Positions 41,429 through 51,023 of a stretch of 64,000 bases of DNA are shown in pieces; positions within the stretch are counted from its first letter, which is position 1, and every line of letters begins with the position of its first letter. This DNA comes from Mycolicibacterium mageritense (lineage in GTDB: Bacteria > Actinomycetota > Actinomycetes > Mycobacteriales > Mycobacteriaceae): the NCBI RefSeq assembly GCF_010727475.1, contig NZ_AP022567.1, positions 248,001 to 312,000 on the forward strand, read 5' to 3'. A program made the position numbers and the translations under genes. The notes beneath the pieces are model-generated. The model had not been told where the DNA came from. It saw only the letters and a program-made list of their open reading frames with translations, and searched no databases.

Positions 41429-42088
41429 ATGACAAACACCCTGACAACCGATCCGGTATCCACTGTGCTGCAACACCTTCTGACCACCGAGCAGGAAAAC
41501 GACCCGGCCGTGTTCGCGACGGTCGGCGGCTATCCGGTCGACGCCGATGCGGCCCACCGCGCCGATCTGTTCAAAGACGTGTACATGTCGGTCTCGGAGA
41601 CCGGCGGGCAACTGTTGTACCTGCTGGCCCGCGCCACCGGAGCTCGCACGGTCGTCGAGTACGGCACGTCGTTCGGCGTGTCGACCATCTACCTGGCCAG
41701 CGCGGTTCGTGACAACGGCGGCGGCACCGTCATCGGGACAGAACTGCAACACGAGAAAGCCGCTGCCGCACAACGAAACTTCACCGATGCGGGGCTGGCC
41801 GACGTGATCGACCTGCGCGTCGGCGACGCACGCGAAACGCTGGCCGACATCACCGGACCGGTGGATCTCGTCCTGCTCGACGGCTGGCCGGAGCTGGCGC
41901 TGCCGGTCCTCGAGATCCTCGAGCCGCGGCTTCGCCCCGGCACGCTGATCCTCGTCGACGACGTCAACCTCGACTTCGGCCACGACGCGCACGGTGCGCT
42001 GCGGCGCTACCTCGCGGAGTCCGACACCTACGTCGCGGTCACGCTGCCGGTCTCCGACGGCATCCAGGCGTGTGTGCGGCTGAGCTGA
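41429..42088 (+). CDS. class I SAM-dependent O-methyltransferase
   Basis: This 219-residue protein is of the caffeoyl-CoA/catechol O-methyltransferase type. Motif I is TVVEYGTSFGVSTIYLASAV (GTSFGVST, SAM-binding), followed by GTVIGTELQHEKAAAAQRNF and the metal/product region DLVLLDGWPELALPVLEILEPRL. The usual DxxxxxYxxY lid is replaced by DGWPELAL, which is noted for some bacterial members. The start ATG was preferred over a GTG three codons upstream. It faces a LysR gene and converges with the GMC oxidoreductase at a two-base gap. Confidence 0.83.
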   Translation: MTNTLTTDPVSTVLQHLLTTEQENDPAVFATVGGYPVDADAAHRADLFKDVYMSVSETGGQLLYLLARATGARTVVEYGTSFGVSTIYLASAVRDNGGGTVIGTELQHEKAAAAQRNFTDAGLADVIDLRVGDARETLADITGPVDLVLLDGWPELALPVLEILEPRLRPGTLILVDDVNLDFGHDAHGALRRYLAESDTYVAVTLPVSDGIQACVRLS

Positions 42089-42090
42089 GC

Positions 42091-43587
42091 TCAGCCCGCG
42101 ATCAGCTCGGCCGCCTTCTCGCCGACCAGCACACTCGGCGCGTGGGTGTGGCCCCGGATGAGCGTCGGCATCACAGACGCGTCGGCGACCCGCAACGCCT
42201 CGATCCCCCGGACTCGCAGCTGCGGGTCGACGACGCTGTCCTCGTCGCTTCCCATGCGGCACGTGCCGACAGGGTGATACAGCGTGTGTGACACCGAATT
42301 CAGGGCCCGCGTGAGCGTTTCGTCGTCCAACGTGCTCGCGTCGAGCGGCCGGGCGACCTTGCCGATCACGTTCGCCAGGGCAGGCGCCTGCGCGATCTCG
42401 GCGGTCATCCGCAGCCCGGCCATCAACGCGGTGCGGTCGGCTGGGTCGCTGAGGTAACGCGGATCGATGATCGGCTTGGCCATCGGATCAGCCGAGCGCA
42501 ACGTGATGGTGCCCCGGCTGCGGGGTTTGAGCAGGATGGGGCCCATCACGATGGCGTGGCCGTACGGGTCGCCGATGCCCTCGTCGAAGAACGGGGCCGG
42601 CGCGAAGATCAGTTCCAAGTCGGGTAGGTCCAATTCGGGCGTGCTGCTGACGAACCCGTAGGCCTCACCGACATTCGAGGTCAGCATGCCCCGCCGCCGC
42701 GTCAGGTAGTTGACGAGTTCGAGCGGCTTCTCGGCGGCGAACAGGCTGTCGTGCTCGACCTCGAAACCCAGCGGAACCACCAGGTGGTCAAGGAGATTCG
42801 CGCCGACACCGGGCGCATGCTGGATCACGTCGACACCGTGGCGCGCCAGCTGGTCGCGGTCCCCGACGCCCGACAGCATCAGTAGCTGCGGGGAGTTGAT
42901 CGCACCGCCGCACAGGATGACCTCGCGCCGTGCGGTCACCACGTCCCGCACGCCGCCCTTGTCGAATTCGACGCCGATGGCCCGGTTTCCCGCGAAGACG
43001 ACGCGAGTGGCCGTGGCCTCCGTGAGAAGGTTGAGATTTCGGCGCCGCAGCGCGGGCTTGAGATAGGCGTCGGCGGTGCTCCACCGGGCCCCGCGGCGCT
43101 GGGTGACCCGCGTCTCGCGGAACCCCTCGTGTCCGCACTCCCTCGCGGCGGCCAGCCACGCGGCCGTCGAGCTGCGCGGACTGCGCTGGGCCTCGATCAC
43201 GAGCGGGCCGGCCTCGACCCGCTTCAGGTACTTCTCGAGGCTCGCATAATTCCAGTCCGCACCGGCGTGGTCACCCCATTCGTCGTAGTCGGCCGGAAAT
43301 CCCGGCACCCACATCATCGCGTTCATCGACGACGAGCCGCCAAGGGTCTTGCCACGCGGCCAATAGATCTGGCGACCGTCCAGTTCCGGCTGCGGCTCGG
43401 TCAGGTAATCCCAGTCGACCTCGCTGCGGAACAGCTTCGAAAACGCCGCCGGGATATGGATGAACTTGTTGCGGTCACGCGGCCCGGCCTCCAATGCCAG
43501 CACCGAGACGTCCGGTCGAGCACTCAACCGGTTCGCCAGTACCGCACCCGCCGAACCGGTCCCCACCACGATGTAGTCAGCCTCCAC
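42091..43587 (-). CDS. GMC-family FAD oxidoreductase (Rv1279-like)
   Basis: This 498-residue glucose-methanol-choline oxidoreductase has the N-terminal FAD fingerprint DYIVVGTGSAGAVLANRL and the GMC signature 1 region YWPRGKTLGGSSSMNAMMWV. Signature 2 is VILCGGAINSPQLLMLSGVG, and the active-site His lies in SHTLYHPVGTCRMG. It probably oxidises an alcohol such as choline or a related compound; specificity is unclear. It lies between the methyltransferase and SbcC-like genes, the same place as Rv1279 in M. tuberculosis. Confidence 0.93.
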   Translation of the reverse strand: MEADYIVVGTGSAGAVLANRLSARPDVSVLALEAGPRDRNKFIHIPAAFSKLFRSEVDWDYLTEPQPELDGRQIYWPRGKTLGGSSSMNAMMWVPGFPADYDEWGDHAGADWNYASLEKYLKRVEAGPLVIEAQRSPRSSTAAWLAAARECGHEGFRETRVTQRRGARWSTADAYLKPALRRRNLNLLTEATATRVVFAGNRAIGVEFDKGGVRDVVTARREVILCGGAINSPQLLMLSGVGDRDQLARHGVDVIQHAPGVGANLLDHLVVPLGFEVEHDSLFAAEKPLELVNYLTRRRGMLTSNVGEAYGFVSSTPELDLPDLELIFAPAPFFDEGIGDPYGHAIVMGPILLKPRSRGTITLRSADPMAKPIIDPRYLSDPADRTALMAGLRMTAEIAQAPALANVIGKVARPLDASTLDDETLTRALNSVSHTLYHPVGTCRMGSDEDSVVDPQLRVRGIEALRVADASVMPTLIRGHTHAPSVLVGEKAAELIAG

Positions 43588-43614
43588 GTGGCGGAGTGTA
43601 TGCGGCTGGGCCGG

Positions 43615-46245
43615 TTATATGGTCAATTCGATGTGGTGCGCCCCGGCGACCGCCGCGTACCGCTCCGGGCTGCAGGTCAGCACGATCACCTGGCCGTCGC
43701 CGCCAACCGCGTCGAACACCGCGCCCATCTTGGTCAACCGGTCGGCGTCGGTGAAGCCCAGCGCATCGTCGATGATCACCGGAACCGTGTCCTCCTTGGC
43801 CACGAGCGACGCGCCCGCCAGCCGCGCGACGATGGCCAACTGCTCCTTGGCACCACCGGACAGCGACTCATAGGGCACCGTGCGGCCCGAAACGGTCCGG
43901 TTGCTGATCTTCAGGTCGACGTCGACACCGACCTCGAAGTCCTCGCCGAACACCAGCCGGCCCAGGCGCTGCACCTCGAGGCGGAACGGATCCGCGTACC
44001 GCGCCCGGGTGGCGTCGCGGTGCCTGCCCATCACCGATCGCAACATCTCCGCGGCGCGGGCACTGCGATGCACGCGCAGGTATTCGGCCTTGGCATGTTC
44101 GCGCTCGGTCTCGGCCGCATCGAGCAGCCCCTTACGGCCCTCGGTGCCGTACACCTTGAGCTGGGCCGCGACTTCCCGCAGCCCGTCGACCGCGGCGGCA
44201 TGCTGTGCCGCGAGGGATTCGGCCTGCCGTGTCGCGTCGTCGAGTTCGGCGACTACCGAATCTGCCGCGGTGGCGTCCAATTCGCCGCGCAGCGCGGCGA
44301 CGCGGGCCACGGTGGCCCGGGCCTGCTCGTCATCGGCCTGGGCCTTGAGCGCCAACGCTTCATCGGCGGCCGTGGCACGCTGCGCATCGAGGCGGCCGCG
44401 GCACACCGTGAGCTCGGCGTCCGCCGCGGTCAGCTTCTCCCGCAGCACCGTGACCCGGGTGGACTTGTCGGTGCGCGCCTGTCCCGCCGCGGCGGCCACC
44501 TTCCGGCTGGTCTCGCGGTGCGCGACCGCCTTCCGGTGCGCCGCGACTGCGGCGTCGAGTTCGGTTCTGGCCGTGCCGATATCGGCCGGGCCGTCGAGGT
44601 CGAACAGCGGGGCCTCGGCCGGCTGGCCCGCGCGCAGGGCATCCAGCCGGTCACGCAGCTGCGTCACATCGTCATCGCCGACCAGCGCTTCCACTGTGGC
44701 GCGCAACCGATCTCGGCTACCGATCAGCTCCCGGCGCCGGTCGTGCAAGATCCGCGCCTGTGCCACGTCCCCGACGCCGGCGGCAGCCAACGCGGCGGCA
44801 AGAACCTCCTGAGCCGCGTCGAGCCGGGACTGTGTTTCGGCCGCAGGGGTTCCCGGCACCACCCGCATGGTCACACCCGGAACCCGGACTTCGGTACTCG
44901 CCGTTGAGCTGACGCTCCACGCGACACCCGCCTGCAGTGCGACATCGGCGTCGCCCACCCGCACGGCAACATCCTCGTCGGCCACCAGTTCGATGCGGGC
45001 CGAGGCCAATTCGGCTTGACCCGCGGCACGCTCGACGGCGACTGCGGCGGCTTCGATGGCGCGCATGCCGGCATCGTCGAGCGTGATCTCGGCCAGCTCG
45101 CACACGGCCTTGTCGAGCTCCCGCGTCGCGGTGTCGATCTTGTTGAGCCGTGCGACGAGCCGGTCGGCCTCATCGCGATCGGCAAGCCGCTGCAGCGCGA
45201 TGCGGGCCTGCTCGACCCGGTCCTCATGTTCCCACACGGCCCGCTGGGCGGCCTCAAGCTCGTCTTCGGCCGCCTCATACACCTCGCGCGCGGTGTCGGC
45301 TTCCTCATCCGCGGCAGTCAGCGCGGCCTCCGACTGGGCGATGGTGGCGGCGCGCTCGTCGATTTCGGCGCGCATCCGGCGGCGCTCGGTGAGCGCCGCC
45401 AAGGACGCACTGTGGGTCGCTCGCGCCGCTTCGGCCACCACCTCGGCTTCGGCGAGCTGGCGTTGCAGCACGGCGACCGCGTCGGCCGCCGTGCGCGCGG
45501 CGGCGAGCCGCTGCTGCGCCTGGTCGCGCGCCGCGGTGAGCCTGGCGACTTCGGCACCGAGTTCCTGATGGCGGCGGACGGCATCGTCGACCTCGGCGAC
45601 CGCTGCCGCGCAGCGCGCGACCTCGCCGTCGGCCACACTCAGCCGCTTGATCGCGGCTCCCCATTCCGCCGTGGGCCTGCCCGTGGCGGTGAAGTAGCGC
45701 CGGTATTCGTCGTCGATCCGCTCGATCAACAGCGACTCGTCGCCGGACAGCGTGACGGCCTCTCCCGCCGCGACGTCCAGGGCCCGCGCCAGTGCATCGG
45801 AGCCCGAAAGGTCCACGGGCGCGGTCGACGACGCTTGCAGCACCCGCTGCGCGCGCCACAATTCGGTGTCGACGGTCTCGCCGAGCATCGCGAGCACGCG
45901 TTCGTGCGCCTCGTCACCGGTGAGCTGTTCGCGGACCGGCGCCAGCACCGTCAGCGCCGTCTCAGCGCGCTTGTGGAAGCGCTTGCGGTACACGAACCGG
46001 TATGGGCCCGTGGAGATTTCGGCGGAAACCTCGGCCCCGACGTCGGCGTGGGTGGGCTTGACCTGTTTGACTTCCTTCTTCGCCGAACGGTCCTTGGCCT
46101 CGAGCAGCAGATCCAGCGCCTCGATCATCGACGACTTGCCGATCTCGTTGGCGCCGCTGATCACCACGACACCCTGATCGGGAAACTCGATCTCGCGGTG
46201 CGTGATACCGCGGTAATTGGTCAGGACCAGCCGATGCAGTTTCAT
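43615..46245 (-). CDS. SbcC/YhaN-like AAA ATPase (Rv1278-like)
   Basis: This 876-residue SMC/Rad50-like ATPase has an N-terminal Walker A, VVISGANEIGKSSMIEAL. A coiled-coil middle very rich in Ala, Glu and Arg follows, and then a C-terminal signature LSGGAKEQLAIVARLA with Walker B PVIIDDALGF. The zinc hook CxxC of SbcC/Rad50 is absent from the coiled coil, which is closer to YhaN-type members. It is encoded just after its nuclease partner, with a four-base overlap (ATGA). Length matches Rv1278. It probably acts in DNA end processing; the exact role in mycobacteria is not settled. Confidence 0.88.
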   Translation of the reverse strand: MKLHRLVLTNYRGITHREIEFPDQGVVVISGANEIGKSSMIEALDLLLEAKDRSAKKEVKQVKPTHADVGAEVSAEISTGPYRFVYRKRFHKRAETALTVLAPVREQLTGDEAHERVLAMLGETVDTELWRAQRVLQASSTAPVDLSGSDALARALDVAAGEAVTLSGDESLLIERIDDEYRRYFTATGRPTAEWGAAIKRLSVADGEVARCAAAVAEVDDAVRRHQELGAEVARLTAARDQAQQRLAAARTAADAVAVLQRQLAEAEVVAEAARATHSASLAALTERRRMRAEIDERAATIAQSEAALTAADEEADTAREVYEAAEDELEAAQRAVWEHEDRVEQARIALQRLADRDEADRLVARLNKIDTATRELDKAVCELAEITLDDAGMRAIEAAAVAVERAAGQAELASARIELVADEDVAVRVGDADVALQAGVAWSVSSTASTEVRVPGVTMRVVPGTPAAETQSRLDAAQEVLAAALAAAGVGDVAQARILHDRRRELIGSRDRLRATVEALVGDDDVTQLRDRLDALRAGQPAEAPLFDLDGPADIGTARTELDAAVAAHRKAVAHRETSRKVAAAAGQARTDKSTRVTVLREKLTAADAELTVCRGRLDAQRATAADEALALKAQADDEQARATVARVAALRGELDATAADSVVAELDDATRQAESLAAQHAAAVDGLREVAAQLKVYGTEGRKGLLDAAETEREHAKAEYLRVHRSARAAEMLRSVMGRHRDATRARYADPFRLEVQRLGRLVFGEDFEVGVDVDLKISNRTVSGRTVPYESLSGGAKEQLAIVARLAGASLVAKEDTVPVIIDDALGFTDADRLTKMGAVFDAVGGDGQVIVLTCSPERYAAVAGAHHIELTI

Positions 46246-47402
46246 GCCACGTTCTTCCGATCCACGAGCCGCAGCAGCAATCCGAGCGCCGCGCGTGCGT
46301 CGTCGGCAGCGTCGGCCTCGGATCGCGCGGTCGCCACCAGTTCGTCGACCGCAGCGGCGGCGAATCCGCCGATGCCGAGATCGTCGAACTCGCCGTCGGC
46401 AGGTATCACCGCGATCTCGGTGTGCCGCTCCCACAACGTGAGCGCGCCGAACAGCCGGGCGTACTTGTCGAGACAGGCATCCAGCGCAGCCTTGTCGGTC
46501 ACGGTCAGCGACCCCGTCAGCGCCAGCCGCACCACGGTGCGTTCCTTGTCGGGCAGCAGGTCGAGGTTGATGTCGAGATCCGCCACGTCGCGGTCGGTGT
46601 CGACCGAACGCCGCAGGGTCACGAACCGCCAGCGGCCGACACGTTCGGAGCTCACCCGCGCAGGTCGGTGCGGATCGGTCTCATCGATGTCGACGAGCAG
46701 CACATGGCCGGGATCGGACTCGATGTCGTCGTAGTTGGTGACCTCGGGCGAGCCCGAGTACCAGACTCGGCCGCTGGAGCCGACCTGGGTGCGGGAGTGC
46801 TTGTCCCCCAAGGCGACATAGTGCACGACGCCACGGGCGATGGCACTTTCCAGCGCGGCCATCCGGATCAGCGACGGCTTGTCCTTGTCCGGGTCGAGGA
46901 TGTCGACGCCGCCATGGGCGACGAGCACACGCGTGACGCCATCGGCGGGCAACTGGGCCAGCACGTCGGCAGCCAGGTCGGTGGTCGGCGCCTTGGACCG
47001 CCACGGCGCGGCGACGATCTGCAGCCCGGGCCGCACCTCGTGGACCCCAGCGGTGTCGAGAACCACGACGTTGTCGGGGCATTCGGCCAGGAACAGCGCG
47101 CTGGTGTACACCGACGACGCGTCGAGCGGATCGTGGTTGCCCGGCAGCAGGTACACCGGCACGCCGATGGCCCGCATGGCCTCCAGCGACTGGCTCACCT
47201 CACGCGGGGCCAGCTGATTGTGCTCGAAGACGTCGCCGGCGACGACCACGAATTCGGCCCCCGTCCGCTGTGCCACCGCGCCCAGAGCCGCGACGGCGTC
47301 GCGGCGGGCGGCCGAGTAGCGCGGTTGCGCTTCCCCGTCACCGGCACTGAGAAAGTGGCGGGTCATGCCGAGCTGCCAGTCGGCGGTGTGGAGGAAACGC
47401 AT
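46242..47402 (-). CDS. SbcD/YhaO-like metallophosphoesterase (Rv1277-like)
   Basis: This 386-residue calcineurin-like phosphoesterase begins MRFLHTADWQLGM (metal motif I), followed by VVVAGDVFEHNQL (GDxF, motif II) and LLPGNHDPLDASSVY (GNHD, motif III). Further metal His residues lie in VLVAHGGVDIL and ALGDKHSRTQV. It pairs with the SbcC-like ATPase downstream, as SbcD does with SbcC. The ATG was chosen with AAAGGACGG upstream. Homologous to Rv1277. Confidence 0.9.
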   Translation of the reverse strand: MRFLHTADWQLGMTRHFLSAGDGEAQPRYSAARRDAVAALGAVAQRTGAEFVVVAGDVFEHNQLAPREVSQSLEAMRAIGVPVYLLPGNHDPLDASSVYTSALFLAECPDNVVVLDTAGVHEVRPGLQIVAAPWRSKAPTTDLAADVLAQLPADGVTRVLVAHGGVDILDPDKDKPSLIRMAALESAIARGVVHYVALGDKHSRTQVGSSGRVWYSGSPEVTNYDDIESDPGHVLLVDIDETDPHRPARVSSERVGRWRFVTLRRSVDTDRDVADLDINLDLLPDKERTVVRLALTGSLTVTDKAALDACLDKYARLFGALTLWERHTEIAVIPADGEFDDLGIGGFAAAAVDELVATARSEADAADDARAALGLLLRLVDRKNVA

Positions 47403-47508
47403 CGGCCCGTCCTTTCTGTCGTCCGTGCGGCGCGTGTTCTGCACCGGGCAAGGCGAGTCTAGGTCTGGGTGCCGACAAGTCCCGGGACGCGCGCCTAACG
47501 TGGTAGCG

Positions 47509-48009
47509 ATGAGAACCCTGCTGGTGCTGCGTCATGCCAAGTCCGACTACCCCGACGGGGTAGCCGACCACGACCGCCCGCTGGCCGCCCGCGGGATCAG
47601 GGAGGCCGGGCTGGCCGGCGACTGGATCCGCGCACACGCACCGTCCGTCGACGCCGTGCTGTGCTCGACCGCGACCAGGACACGTCAGACGCTGGCGCGC
47701 ACCGGGATCACCGCGCCGGTCGAGTACGTCGACCGGATCTACGACGCCACGCCGGGGGCGGTGATCGACGAGATCAACGGTGTGGAGTCACGTTTCGGCG
47801 CCGCGGTGAACACCGTCCTGGTCGTCGGGCACGAGCCTGCGATGTCGGCGGTGGTGCTTGGCCTGTCCGACGGTCGCAATGTCTCTGCCGCGCAGCAGAT
47901 TTCGCTGAAGTTCCCCACTTCGGCGATCGCCGTGCTGCGCCCTGAGGGCGCGTGGGACCAGTTGAGCCTCGGCGGCGCCGAACTGGTCAGCTTCCACGTG
48001 CCCCGCTAG
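47509..48009 (+). CDS. SixA-like histidine phosphatase (Rv1276c-like)
   Basis: This 166-residue phosphohistidine-phosphatase-type member of the histidine phosphatase superfamily carries the catalytic motif LLVLRHAKSDYP (RHG-like, His9). Arg and Glu lie in the STATRTRQTL region, and the second His is in VLVVGHEPAMSAVVLGL. The small size and RHAKS start are typical of SixA, which removes phosphate from phosphohistidine. It faces the lipoprotein gene pair convergently, with two bases between stops, as in M. tuberculosis (Rv1276c with Rv1275). Confidence 0.88.
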   Translation: MRTLLVLRHAKSDYPDGVADHDRPLAARGIREAGLAGDWIRAHAPSVDAVLCSTATRTRQTLARTGITAPVEYVDRIYDATPGAVIDEINGVESRFGAAVNTVLVVGHEPAMSAVVLGLSDGRNVSAAQQISLKFPTSAIAVLRPEGAWDQLSLGGAELVSFHVPR

Positions 48010-48011
48010 CG

Positions 48012-48572
48012 CTACGAGTTGGTGGCCAGCGTCAGTTCCATGAGCTTGATGGCCTGGCCGCACGCGTCGATACCCGGCGCCTGAGGATTCACCCACCAGC
48101 CCACCACGCCCGCGGCGTCGCTGGCCACGCCGCACGCCCCGTTGGGACCGTTGGTCTTCATGATGATCGAGTCGACACCGTTGATCCGGCGGGTCTCGAT
48201 GCCGTACTGCAGCTGCTCAGCGGTCTTGCGCTCGTTGTCCAGGCTGCCCTGCTCGTACCAGAACCGCGTGATGTCGATCAGACCACCGGGATTGAGGGCC
48301 TGCCACCGGCACACCGCGCCCACGAACGTGCTCTGGATGTCGAGCGGCTCGGCGCCGACCGTCTTGGCCAGGATGTCCTCGGTGAGCACGTCGCACTCTT
48401 TGAGGAGGTTGGGGTACTTCTGCTGGGAATTGTTGTTGCTGGCCCCACCGCCCGAGCCTTCCTTGGCCGCGGTGCCGTCGACCGTCTTGGTGCAGCCGGT
48501 CAACCCGGCGAACACGGCCAGCCCGGCGACCGCCGTGGCGATTCCCCGCTTGACTCCCGTCGGAACACTCAT
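48012..48572 (-). CDS. lprC: LprC-like DUF3558 lipoprotein
   Basis: This 186-residue lipoprotein has signal VAGLAVFAGLTGC with lipidated Cys27. It carries a DUF3558 domain: KECDVLTEDILAKTVGAEPL, VCRWQALNPGGLIDITRFW and NGACGVASDAAGVVGWWV, with paired cysteines. It is encoded four bases overlapping its paralogue upstream. Position next to the SixA gene matches Rv1275 (lprC). The role of DUF3558 lipoproteins is unknown. Confidence 0.85.
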   Translation of the reverse strand: MSVPTGVKRGIATAVAGLAVFAGLTGCTKTVDGTAAKEGSGGGASNNNSQQKYPNLLKECDVLTEDILAKTVGAEPLDIQSTFVGAVCRWQALNPGGLIDITRFWYEQGSLDNERKTAEQLQYGIETRRINGVDSIIMKTNGPNGACGVASDAAGVVGWWVNPQAPGIDACGQAIKLMELTLATNS

Positions 48573-49150
48573 TTCGAATTCACAATCGACTGTCGGGTGA
48601 GCTCTTTGGCCACCTCGCACGGATCCGGGTACGGCTTCTGGTTGAAGCTGATCGACCATTCGATGAAATCGTCGTCGAACTGGATGCCGATCTCGCACAG
48701 GTTGATCTCGTCCGGCTTGAGGATGTCGCCGCCGAGCGCGATGAAACCGCCGTGCCCTTCGATGTTGATGTCCTCCACCTTGGTGCGGGACAACTCTTCG
48801 GTCTTGCGCTCACGACCGATCGGGCTGCCGCGGAACCACGTGAACGAGAAGTGCGGACCCGCGATGCTGCCGTTCTGCAGCCACTGGCAGCCCGACGAGT
48901 TCGTCGCGGTGTTCACCAGTCCCGGCACCTGGGTCAGCTCGCTGACCGTCTGGTCCGTCACGCCGCCGCACTGCGGGAAGAACGGTCCGTGCTTGGACGC
49001 CCCCGCGGTCGGGGCCCCGGTCTGGGGTACATCCGGCGAAGTGGGTTCATCGGTCGAACACGCAGCGAACACCGGAACCACGGCGGCCGCGAGTACCGCC
49101 AATGTTCTGGCGCTGCGGGTCCATCCGGTAGCGGCCGTGCTGGGAGTCAC
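48569..49150 (-). CDS. lprB: LprB-like DUF3558 lipoprotein
   Basis: This 193-residue lipoprotein starts at GTG (VTPSTAATGW) and has lipobox VVPVFAAC. The DUF3558 domain begins at FFPQCGGVTDQTVSELTQV and contains SGCQWLQNG and LCEIGIQFDDD. It is a paralogue of the downstream lprC-like product, with shared placement of cysteines. Order, strand and size fit Rv1274 (lprB). It diverges from the ABC exporter genes. Confidence 0.85.
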   Translation of the reverse strand: MTPSTAATGWTRSARTLAVLAAAVVPVFAACSTDEPTSPDVPQTGAPTAGASKHGPFFPQCGGVTDQTVSELTQVPGLVNTATNSSGCQWLQNGSIAGPHFSFTWFRGSPIGRERKTEELSRTKVEDINIEGHGGFIALGGDILKPDEINLCEIGIQFDDDFIEWSISFNQKPYPDPCEVAKELTRQSIVNSK

Positions 49151-49235
49151 GCCATGCACTGTAGCCGCAGCCGAAAAAGGCAACCACCGACATGCCGACT
49201 GACCTGGACTTTCCGAAGCTCACCAAACGCCGCGG

Positions 49236-49259
49236 CCGGACACGTACGGACGTGGCCGG
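49236..49259. promoter_or_regulatory. near-palindrome in lprB/ABC divergent region
   Basis: CCGGACACGT and ACGTGGCCGG flank ACGG; nine of ten arm positions pair. It lies 18 bases before the ABC exporter start, where a repressor or a 5' hairpin could act. Confidence 0.4.
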
Positions 49260-49277
49260 GTGTGCGACAGTAGCTGG

Positions 49278-51023
49278 ATGCTCTGGGCGCTGCTGCGACA
49301 GTATGTGCGGCCGTACCGGCAGCTGCTGGTCGTGGTGGCCGTGCTCCAGGTGCTCAGCACGCTGGCCTCGCTGTACCTGCCGACGGTGAACGCCGCGATC
49401 ATCGACGACGGGGTCGCCAAAGGCGACACGCGGACCATCGTCGAGCTCGGCGGCGTGATGCTCGCGGTCACGGCCCTGCAGGTGGTGTGTGCAGTGGGTG
49501 CGGTGTATTTCGGCTCGCGTGCGGCGATGAGCTTCGGCCGCGACCTGCGCACGGCGATCTTCGAGCACGTGACGACGTTCTCGGCCACCGAGACCGCTCG
49601 GTTCGGCGCCCCGACCCTGCTGACCCGCACCACCAACGATGTCGGACAGGTCCAGCAGTTGCTGCAGCTGACCTGCACGATGCTGGTCACCGCGCCGATC
49701 ATGTCGATCGGCGGCATCGCGATGGCCCTGCACCAGGATGCGGGATTGTCCTGGCTGCTGCTGGTCAGTGTCCCGGTGCTGGCGCTCGCCAACTACACGA
49801 TCATCCGTCGCCTCATGCCCATCTACCGCCGGCTGCAGCGCGTGATCGACGGCATCAACCGGGTGATGCGCGACCAGCTGGCGGGCATCCGCGTGATCCG
49901 GGCATTCGCCCGCGAGCCCGTCGAGCGGCTGCGGTTCGCCGACGCCAACCGCGCGCTGGCCGACACCGCGATCGAGGGCGGCCGGTGGCAGGCGCTCATG
50001 CTGCCCGTCACGACCCTGGTGATCAACGTCTCCAGTGTCGCGCTGATCTGGTTCGGCGGGCTGCGCATCGACGCGGGTCACATGCAGGTGGGTTCGTTGA
50101 TCGCCTTCCTGGCGTATTTCATGCAGATCCTGATGGCAGTGCTGATGGCGACGTTCCTGCTGGTGCTGTTCCCCCGGGCCTCGGTGTGCGCCGAACGCAT
50201 CACCGAGGTGCTCGACACCCGGCCGGCCATCACCAATCCCCACCGACCGGTGTCACCGGCGGCCCGCGCGGGCGAGATCGCCTTGGAAAACGCCACGTTC
50301 AGCTACCCCGGAGCCGAACAACCCGTGCTGCAGGACATTTCGTTCACAGCGCGGCCGGGCACGACGACTGCGGTGGTCGGCTCGACCGGATCCGGGAAAT
50401 CGACGCTGCTGTCACTGATCTGCCGGCTCTACGACGTCACGGCAGGCGCGGTCCGGGTCGACGGCGTCGACGTGCGCGACGCCGACATCGAGGCTTTGTG
50501 GTCGACGCTCGGGCTGGTGCCGCAGCGCGGCTACCTGTTCACCGGCACGGTGGCCGAGAACCTGAGTTACGGCGCGGGCCCGGGGCAGGTGCTGACCGAC
50601 GACGACATGTGGGAGGCGCTGCGGGTGGCCGCGGCCGACGACTTCGTCCGTGCGCACCCCGACGGGTTGCAGATGCCGGTCGCGCAGGGCGGCATCAACT
50701 TCTCGGGCGGGCAGCGCCAACGCCTCGCGATCGCGCGGGCCGTCATCCGGAAACCGAACATCTACCTGTTCGACGACGCCTTCTCGGCGCTCGACGTCCA
50801 CACCGACGCCCGGGTCCGCGCGGCGCTGCGGGAGATCTCGGGCGACGCGACCGTGGTCATCGTGTCCCAACGCATCTCGACCGTGATCGAGGCCGATCAG
50901 GTGGTCGTCGTGGAAGACGGCCGCATCGTCGGGATCGGCACGCACGACGCGCTGTTGGCCGAATGTCCCACGTACGCCGAGTTCGCCGAATCGCAATCGG
51001 TCGGGGCAGGTGAACGTCCATGA
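49278..51023 (+). CDS. ABC exporter half-transporter with non-consensus Walker B (Rv1273c-like)
   Basis: This 581-residue TMD-NBD protein has six membrane helices and then an ABC domain with AVVGSTGSGKSTLLSLI (Walker A) and NFSGGQRQRLAIARAV (signature, intact). The Walker B is IYLFDDAFSALD, with Asp in place of the catalytic Glu. With the partner encoded next it should form a heterodimeric exporter with one degenerate ATP site. Its end overlaps the second gene by four bases. Length matches Rv1273c. Confidence 0.93.
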   Translation: MLWALLRQYVRPYRQLLVVVAVLQVLSTLASLYLPTVNAAIIDDGVAKGDTRTIVELGGVMLAVTALQVVCAVGAVYFGSRAAMSFGRDLRTAIFEHVTTFSATETARFGAPTLLTRTTNDVGQVQQLLQLTCTMLVTAPIMSIGGIAMALHQDAGLSWLLLVSVPVLALANYTIIRRLMPIYRRLQRVIDGINRVMRDQLAGIRVIRAFAREPVERLRFADANRALADTAIEGGRWQALMLPVTTLVINVSSVALIWFGGLRIDAGHMQVGSLIAFLAYFMQILMAVLMATFLLVLFPRASVCAERITEVLDTRPAITNPHRPVSPAARAGEIALENATFSYPGAEQPVLQDISFTARPGTTTAVVGSTGSGKSTLLSLICRLYDVTAGAVRVDGVDVRDADIEALWSTLGLVPQRGYLFTGTVAENLSYGAGPGQVLTDDDMWEALRVAAADDFVRAHPDGLQMPVAQGGINFSGGQRQRLAIARAVIRKPNIYLFDDAFSALDVHTDARVRAALREISGDATVVIVSQRISTVIEADQVVVVEDGRIVGIGTHDALLAECPTYAEFAESQSVGAGERP

